DNA of 20,000 nt. Origin: Prorocentrum cordatum. Lineage: Eukaryota > Sar > Dinophyceae > Prorocentrales > Prorocentraceae. The stretch spans positions 6,006 to 26,005 of the forward strand of contig CAUYUJ010015519.1 of the NCBI GenBank assembly GCA_963575745.1, given 5' to 3'. Both the position numbers and the translations under genes were made by a program. How positions within the stretch are numbered: position 1 is the stretch's first letter; every line of letters begins with the position of its first letter. This document shows, piece after piece, positions 14,927 to 20,000 of this stretch. The notes below the pieces were generated by a model. It was given only the letters and a program-made list of their open reading frames with translations. It had not been told where the DNA came from and did no database searches.

Positions 14927-16191
14927 GCATCAGCATCATCATCATCAGCATCATCATCATCAGCATCATCATCAGCATCATCATCATCATCATCCTCTTC
15001 CTCCTCCTCATCATCATCACCATCACCATCACCATCATCATCAGCATCATCATCAGCATCAGCATCATCATCACCACCACCACCACCACTTTACCACCAC
15101 CACCACCATCAGCATCATCATCATCACCATAATCATCACCATCATCATCATCATCATCATCATCATCACCATCATCATCACCATGATCAGAATCAGAATC
15201 AGCATCATCAGCATCATCATCGTCATCATCATCATCCACAGCATCCGCAGCATCAGCGGAATCGTCATCCTCATCCTCATCCTCATCATCATGATCATCA
15301 TCATCATCAGAATCATCATCATCATCATCAGCAGCATCACCACCACCACCACAGCCATCATCATCATCAGCAGCATCATCATCATCGTCGCCATTATCAG
15401 CATCAGCAGAATCTTCATCCTCATCCTCATCCTCATCATCATCATTATCGTCAGCAACAGCATCATCATCATCATCATCATCAGCATCAAAATCAGCATC
15501 AGCATCATCATCAGCATCAGCATCAGCAGCATCATCATCAGCGTCATCATCATCAGCAGCAGCGTCATCATCATCATCGTCATCGTCATCGCAATCATCC
15601 ACATCGTCATCACCATCACCACCATTAGATTCATCATAATCGTCATAATCATCATCAATAGCATCATCACCAGCATCATCATCATCAGCATCAGCATCAG
15701 CATCAGCATCCTCATAATCAGCAGCATCATCATTATCATCATCGTCATCATCATCCATCCTCATCCTCATCCTGATCCTCATCCTCATCATCGTGTTTAT
15801 CATCAGCGGCGTCATCATCAGCATCATCCGCATCATCAGCATTATCATCCAAATAATAAACACCATCAAGATTATCATCATCATCCCCATCATCGTCATC
15901 GTCATCATCAGCATCATGATTATCATCCTCGGCATCAGCATAATCACCATCATAACCATCACCATTAACATAATCAACAATGCCAATATCATCATCAATC
16001 GTAACCGTCGTGTTCATCGCAACCGCCATCATCATCATCATCATGATCACCATCATCATCATCATCAGCAGCATCATCATCATCAGCATCATCATCGTCA
16101 TCATCATCATGAGCATCAGCATCAGCATCAACATCATCATCAGCAGCAGCATCAGCAGCAGCAACACCACCAGCAACAACAACAACAACAA

Positions 16192-16245
<54 letters not shown>

Positions 16246-16301
16246 TCCCATCATCGTCGCCATCGGCATCGTCACCGTCAGCATCAGCATCAGCATCAGC
16301 A
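14803..16301. repeat. 1.5-kb CAT/ATC trinucleotide array
   Basis: Almost pure ATC/CAT triplets with scattered CAC, CAG and CGT variants, so phase is largely kept. CAG-containing variants cluster at about 14925-14980, 15180-15260 and 15480-15560. The array creates long open frames on both strands (poly-His, Ser, Ile, Met, Asp) that are artefacts. It starts directly at the LINE-II tail and ends at about 16301. Confidence 0.97.
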
Positions 16302-17927
16302 CTGGAACAAACGTCGTGCTTCTCTCTTTCGCGGCAGCTGTGAGCCCATGTATTGTTACTCCTCCCTCCGCCGCCCCATCCTTCCTCATCGTCCAAATCA
16401 TCATCTTCCTCCTCCTGATCAACCGATCGCTCATCCACAACCTCCACATCCAATGTGCGCAGCTCTCGTTATTTTGAGTGCGCGTAACACGAAGGGGCCA
16501 GTTTGGGTCATGACACCCGTCGGCTGATAGAGAAAAAGCAGCGCAGTGGGAAATAATGGATGGGACAGGTAGGACGTCAGATATGGCGCGTGCGCACCTA
16601 ACTTGACCTATGACTTCTCCTCTCTCATCCTCTTACAGTCGACCGTATCATAAGGACGCACGATAAGGATGCAAGGGCCCTGGAAGGCCATGTCGACACT
16701 CTGCGGACGGGACGCGGCCAGCGGGAGCGGCCAATGATGGGCCGAAGGGGAAGGATGCAAGGGGAACCTTGGAAAGTTGCTCATCCTTACTATGCGGGTT
16801 GATTGTATTGTCCCCCACCCCCCTCCCCCTCCTTCTCCCGCTCCCTCTTCACAAGACTGAGCGCCCACGAGGTCGAGCGTCGTGGCCTCCAGCTGATGGT
16901 CCTCCTCCGTTCTCCTCCTGGCACGTAGCACGAGCGGACCTGCTCATCTCCTCGCACCGCCAGCCCTCGCTGGCCCACTACCCGCCTCGCTGAAGTGCAG
17001 CGCGAACCTGGGGGATCGCCGCCTTGACTGCAAGCTGGGGGATCGGTGCTGGGATCTTTGCCTGCTCCGTTCTCCTCCTCCTGCTCCTCCTCCTCCACCT
17101 CCTCCTCCTCGCTGGCTACCCTCTGAGCGCCTCTTGACTGGAGCCTCGCGGGCGGGCGCGGAACTCCCCCTGGCTCAAGGACTTCCGCGTTGCCGCTGGA
17201 GCGCCGATTCGAGCGGGGCTGCACGCCCGACTTTGTGGATTCGAGGCAGGAGGGGATGTAAGAAGCTAGAAAAGCACGGATGGATTCACACACCCACACA
17301 CACGCACACACGGAACAGGCGGAGGCACTTGCTCGATGCACGTTCGGAGCGCTGGCCCACTCGGCCGTACGAGGGCCCTCCCGCTGGAAAGACATGCGGC
17401 CACACGTGCATCCAGCTCTCGGCCAGGCCGCCGCATCAACTGCATCCAGCTCCCTGGCACAAGCAGACAGTTTCACCTAAGCTTCGCCATGGGCTGGAGC
17501 CCTCCAGCTAGACTGCACCTGAACCGCACCGGCGCGGAACCCCACGTGGAAAGTCGTCTCCGAGCCGCGCATGGCAGCGTCAAAGTGTGCAAGCCGTCTC
17601 GGGCCGAAACAGTCGAGGTCCCACCTGCCCCCGCAGAATCGGCGGCGAACGAAGGGGGGGAAGTGAAAAGGAAGAGGCATTCTCAGAAGGCGGCGGCGCT
17701 TCTCAGAAGCATTCTAGCCTTCTGAGGAAAGGTTCTGTGTCTTCGGGGGAGACTCAGAAAACTGTTCACAGGCCCGAGGCCTTCCGAGCCTTCTGAGAAG
17801 GCTCGCCCCCGGACGGCTGGTCAGCAGGGGGATCCGAACGTCACGACGGGTGGCCGTGCATACCCTGTCCAGCGCTTGAGCCGCCAGCTCTCTTCGAGAA
17901 AGAACTTCGCCGTTGACTCACCCTCAA
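16302..17927. other. Spacer with simple repeats, no gene recognised
   Basis: This holds a CTC tract (about 17070-17112), a short CA-rich run (17286-17312) and a cluster of CTTCT-N-AGAAG-type palindromes (17676-17805; the best is 21 bp at 17785-17805). Several open frames of 60-230 codons exist on both strands, but none shows motifs, and they overlap freely. A small unrecognised gene cannot be ruled out. Confidence 0.5.
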
Positions 17928-17959
17928 GGAGAAAAACACGTCAACTCCCTCTCTCTCTC

Positions 17960-18260
17960 GACGAGCCCTGCCCGAATTGACAAACGCTCCCCCTGGGCGC
18001 GCCGCCGACAGAATAGAGGAAACAAAAAAAACAAGAAGAAACGTAAACAGAAACTTTCGACGCTCCGCGCAGACTTCTGGGACCTGCGCCAGGCCCCCCC
18101 TCCCCGGCGCGCCGCCCGGGGGCCCCAGCGCAGCTCCCAGAGTTCCGCGCGGAGCGTCGAAAGTTTATGTTCATGTTTCTTCTTGTTTTTGTTGTTTCCT
18201 CCATGCTGTCGGCGGCGCGCCGAGGGGGGGGAGCGTTTGTCAAGTCGGGCAGGGCTCGTC
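17960..18260. repeat. Long hairpin A within composite foldback
   Basis: Arms 17960-18095 and 18121-18260 are about 90 percent inverted matches. Landmarks are GACGAGCCCTGCCCGA, TTGACAAACGCTCCC, GGCGCGCCGCCGACAG and CTTTCGACGCTCCGCGC. The loop of about 25 bp is GC-rich. The arms read as mirror-image open frames on both strands, which explains the similar spurious proteins there. Confidence 0.9.
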
Positions 18261-18270
18261 AAGAGAGATA

Positions 18271-18440
18271 GGGCGGCGAGATCTATACATATCCACTGCT
18301 CCCTGGCCAGGCCCAGCCTGAACCCAGCAGCGGTGCATACGCCACGCCCTCCTGGCTTGGCCAGGAGGGCGTATACACAGCTCGTGAGCTCAGGATGGGC
18401 CTGGCCGGGGAGCAGTGGATATGTATAGACCTCGCCGCCC
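18271..18440. mobile_element. Foldback element (family H), copy 2
   Basis: The arms start GGGCGGCGAGATCTATACAT and end with the complement (ATGTATAGACCTCGCCGCCC). The core (GCCAGGCCCAGCCTGAACCC, CGGTGCATACGCC, GCCCTCCTGGC) matches copy 1 at 3868-4030. The outer 40 bp are the best-paired part; the middle has an indel (CACGCC against the other arm). Confidence 0.85.
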
Positions 18441-18552
18441 GAGAGAGAGAGAGAGGTGACGTGTGTTTTTTTCTCACGGAGCAGCGGAAGCCTACAGCTG
18501 CTCGCGTGCGTTCCGCCCTCCTTCGGCCCGAGGCCCCGCCCGCCGGCGGCGG

Positions 18553-18585
18553 GCGCCGAGCGCGCGGCGGGCCGGGGAGGCTCAC
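18553..18585. repeat. 33-bp GC-rich direct repeat, unit 1
   Basis: Starts GCGCCGAGCGCGCGGCGGG and ends GAGGCTCAC. An exact copy lies at 19211-19243. The two units bracket the family-B element at 18969-19153. Confidence 0.9.
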
Positions 18586-18957
18586 AATTGAGCAGGGCCC
18601 GACCGCCCCGGCACTCCCTGTAGTCCTACCACGAAATGTTCTTAGAACCCAAAAGCGCTCTATCGGGAATGGACAGACCTCCCTTTAGTAAAACGTGGTT
18701 TAGTGAAAACGACCTCGGGCCCAAACCTAGCGGGCGCAAGCCTGGAAAGTAACGGCCACGGCGCCCTCTCGAGAACCGAAAACGGACAATTCACTAATCG
18801 ACGGGTCACTGTTGGGGGTTCTGTCCACCCCCGACTCTAAGAACAAAAACAGTGTTCTCAGAAACCCCATGTTTTGTCAAACCAAGACAGTCTCCGCCAG
18901 AAATGCTCTGAGAGCATGTCGTGGAAGCCACAAAAAGGGTCTTAGAACATTGCTTGG
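18586..18957. other. Spacer, no gene recognised
   Basis: Mixed sequence with three short CTTAGAAC/GTTCT(T/C)AGAA-type inverted motifs (about 18640, 18855 and 18940). A 67-codon frame at 18812-19015 runs into the family-B element and shows no motifs. Confidence 0.5.
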
Positions 18958-18968
18958 TAGGGCTATAG

Positions 18969-19153
18969 TTATGTCGGGCGTGTCCCCCTACAGGGGGATT
19001 TTCGACGAAAAATAAAGAAATACCCCAAGATAATCCAAAAATGGTCCAAACATAGTCCGGGGACTATTTTGGGGGTATTTGTAGGCCTTTGGGGCGTATT
19101 TTGGTTTTTTTGTGTTTCGTCGAAGATCCCCCTGTAGGGGGACAGGCCCGACT
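18969..19153. mobile_element. Family-B TIR element, copy 2, with 11-bp target duplication
   Basis: Inverted ends of 38 bp (18973-19010 and 19115-19152) differ at about two positions. They begin GTCGGGC, continue TGTCCCCCTACAGGGGGAT and end TTCGACGAAA. The perfect 11-bp repeat TAGGGCTATAG flanks the element (18958-18968 and 19154-19164). The interior is AT-rich and non-coding. Size, long TIRs and a 9-11 bp duplication suit a Mutator-like MITE. The family is shared with 7154-7494. Confidence 0.88.
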
Positions 19154-19210
19154 TAGGGCTATAGGCGAGCCAGGACGCTTCGCCGCTGCTTGACTCACAG
19201 GCACTGGAAA

Positions 19211-19243
19211 GCGCCGAGCGCGCGGCGGGCCGGGGAGGCTCAC
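19211..19243. repeat. 33-bp GC-rich direct repeat, unit 2
   Basis: Exact copy of 18553-18585. Just before it, CTCACAGGCACTGGAAAGCG (from 19194) recurs with one change at about 19443-19462, so this stretch is built from several short duplicated blocks. Confidence 0.9.
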
Positions 19244-19284
19244 GGGTCGGGCGAAAGGGGGAGATAGCAAAAGGGGGGGTTGAG

Positions 19285-19340
19285 AATCAGCTCGCGCAAT
19301 TAGCTGATTTTCCCGGCGCCTCCCGGCGCCGGAGGCGCCG
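19285..19340. repeat. Two adjacent small hairpins
   Basis: The first is AATCAGCT / AGCTGATT with a 9-base loop (19285-19309). The second is CGGCGCCTCC / GGAGGCGCCG with a 7-base loop (19314-19340). Both stems are perfect. No function can be assigned. Confidence 0.8.
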
Positions 19341-19603
19341 ATGTCTCGAGGAATGGGCCCCCCGGTGGGGCCGAAACCAGCTGCATGCAGCAACTCTCGT
19401 GACCCCCCCTTTCGCAATGCCCCCCTCTCGTCCGGCCCGAGGCTCACAGGCACTGGAAGGCGCCGGGGGAGCCCGCGCACCACAGCGGGAGGAGCGCCCG
19501 CCGGCACAGGCCGGGCCAGCTGGCCAGCAGCAGCGCCGCCAGGGAGCCGGCGGCCGCGCCTCGCGGGGGAGGGGGCGGGGCCGCAGACATCGGAGGCCTC
19601 TTG

Positions 19604-19790
19604 GGAGGAGAAGGAGGAGGAGGAGGAGGAGGAGGAGGAGGAGGAGGAGGAGTAGAAGGAGGAGGAGAAGGAGGAGGGGGAGGAGGAGGAGGAGGAGGGG
19701 GGAGGAGGAGGAGGAGGAGGAGGAGGAGGAGGAGGAGGAGGAGGAGGGAGGAGGAGGAGGAGGAGGAGGGGGAGGGGGAGGAGGAGGAGG
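19604..19790. repeat. (GGA)n microsatellite, about 190 bp
   Basis: GGA/GAG repeats with a few GAAGGA, GTAGAAG and GGGGGA interruptions. This is (TCC)n on the minus strand. Long open frames across it (Gly, Arg, Glu; Ser, Leu, Pro on the other strand) are repeat artefacts. Confidence 0.95.
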
Positions 19791-19794
19791 CTCG

Positions 19795-20000
19795 CTGAGA
19801 TCCAGCGGTTCTGGAGGAGGCGCCGGTCGCCGCGGCCGTGGAAGAGCGCACCAGAAAGCCGTGAGGGCCTTCCAGAACTGGACGAGCTCGTTCCACTATT
19901 CGCAGAGTGACTACTCGCACATGGCGTGGAATCCGCCGCGGGGGGCTCTCCGATACATGACACAGGGGAAGACACGCTGTTTCCTGACGTTTGCGACTAG
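19795..20000 (+). CDS. Possible partial coding exon at right edge, unknown product
   Basis: One frame is open from the GGA array to the window end. After a Gly/Arg-rich start (SSGSGGGAGRRGRGR) it reads QKAVRAFQNWTSSFHYSQSD, then YSHMAWNPPRGALRYMTQGK and TRCFLTFAT. From about 19846 onward roughly four fifths of codons end in G or C, with mixed amino acids, unlike the low-complexity frames around it. I do not recognise the family. There is no start codon upstream in frame outside the repeat, so it would be an internal or terminal exon or a fragment. It could still be chance in GC-rich DNA. Confidence 0.35.
   Translation, partial: MRSSGSGGGAGRRGRGRAHQKAVRAFQNWTSSFHYSQSDYSHMAWNPPRGALRYMTQGKTRCFLTFAT

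Larger units (their letters stand above)
17928..18475. mobile_element. Composite foldback: outer stem enclosing two hairpins
   Basis: The outer arms 17928-17959 (GGAGAAAAACACGTCAACTC then CT repeats) and 18441-18475 are inverted copies with small gaps. Inside lie two separate long hairpins, 17960-18260 and 18271-18440. A single strand would fold as a three-way junction. No coding capacity is seen. The second hairpin belongs to the same family as 3868-4030. Nested insertion of one foldback beside another is a simple origin. Confidence 0.85.

Noticed and set aside
14802-15998. Long minus-strand frame rich in Met and Asp, and plus-strand poly-His/Ser/Ile frames
   Set aside because: They are the readings of one CAT/ATC array in different frames; no start context, no non-repeat sequence.
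17171-17179. TGGCTCAAG, matching the last nine bases of DinoSL
   Set aside because: Upstream bases (CCCCC) do not match the rest of the leader, and no coding sequence clearly follows; a 9-base match is expected by chance.
17676-17805. Heat-shock elements
   Set aside because: The palindromes have TTC-NNN-GAA spacing, not the TTC-NN-GAA arrangement of heat-shock elements.
19285-19340. Hairpins that look like bacterial terminators
   Set aside because: No T-run follows, and the window is eukaryotic.
19064-19975. 303-codon minus-strand frame
   Set aside because: Mostly Leu/Pro/Ser from the GGA array plus readings through the family-B inverted end; no motifs.

Overview
The window looks like nuclear DNA of a dinoflagellate. 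The decisive evidence is a perfect copy of the dinoflagellate spliced leader (DinoSL) at 8370-8391. Supporting evidence is the density of degenerate non-LTR retrotransposons with RNase H and C-terminal zinc-finger domains, the high GC, and the many trinucleotide microsatellites. I cannot name the genus. I see no bacterial-type gene, rRNA, tRNA or CRISPR array. Almost everything recognisable is mobile or repetitive; no conventional host gene is certain, apart from a possible exon running off the right edge (19795-20000).

Layout. (1) About 27-6150 is one old, broken LINE (called LINE-I here). It has an ORF1 with zinc ribbon and coiled coil (174-1369), endonuclease pieces (1370-1830, 2540-3128), a partial reverse transcriptase (3129-4458), a CCHC/connection region, RNase H (4931-5631) and a C-terminal zinc finger (5632-6099). 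It ends in a CCGAAT x3 plus (TCC)n tail. It carries frameshifts, stops and an internal RT deletion, and is interrupted by a 73-bp satellite (1835-2340), a short repeat (family A, 3534-3692) and a foldback (3868-4030). (2) 6234-8335 is non-coding. It contains a palindrome, a GGA tract, a TIR element (family B, 7154-7494) with a family-A repeat nested in it, a third family-A copy, and very GC-rich sequence. (3) 8370-14802 is a younger, nearly intact LINE (LINE-II). It starts exactly with DinoSL followed by four truncated 15-nt SL relics. Then come ORF1 (8496-9623) and an overlapping ORF2 (9616-14538; endonuclease, RT, CCHC, RNase H, C-terminal zinc finger) that is broken only by two 1-nt shifts and carries a perfect 300-bp tandem duplication. 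It ends with a C(UUCG)G hairpin and a TCCTAG/(TCC)n tail. (4) 14803-16301 is a 1.5-kb CAT/ATC array. (5) 16302-20000 is repeat-rich: a 550-bp three-hairpin foldback complex (17928-18475), a second family-B element with an 11-bp target duplication (18969-19153), short hairpins, a long GGA array and the possible exon.

How the parts fit. The central inference is a life cycle visible in the DNA. LINE-II RNA was trans-spliced with DinoSL, reverse transcribed, and inserted next to a (TCC)n tract. That pyrimidine tract plus the internal AG of the SL (CCGTAG) makes a new splice acceptor, so each round removes CCGTAG and stacks another 15-nt relic. The older LINE-I has the same plan (TCC tract, degenerate SL-like strings, ORF1, ORF2, hexamer plus TCC tail), suggesting a lineage habit rather than an accident.
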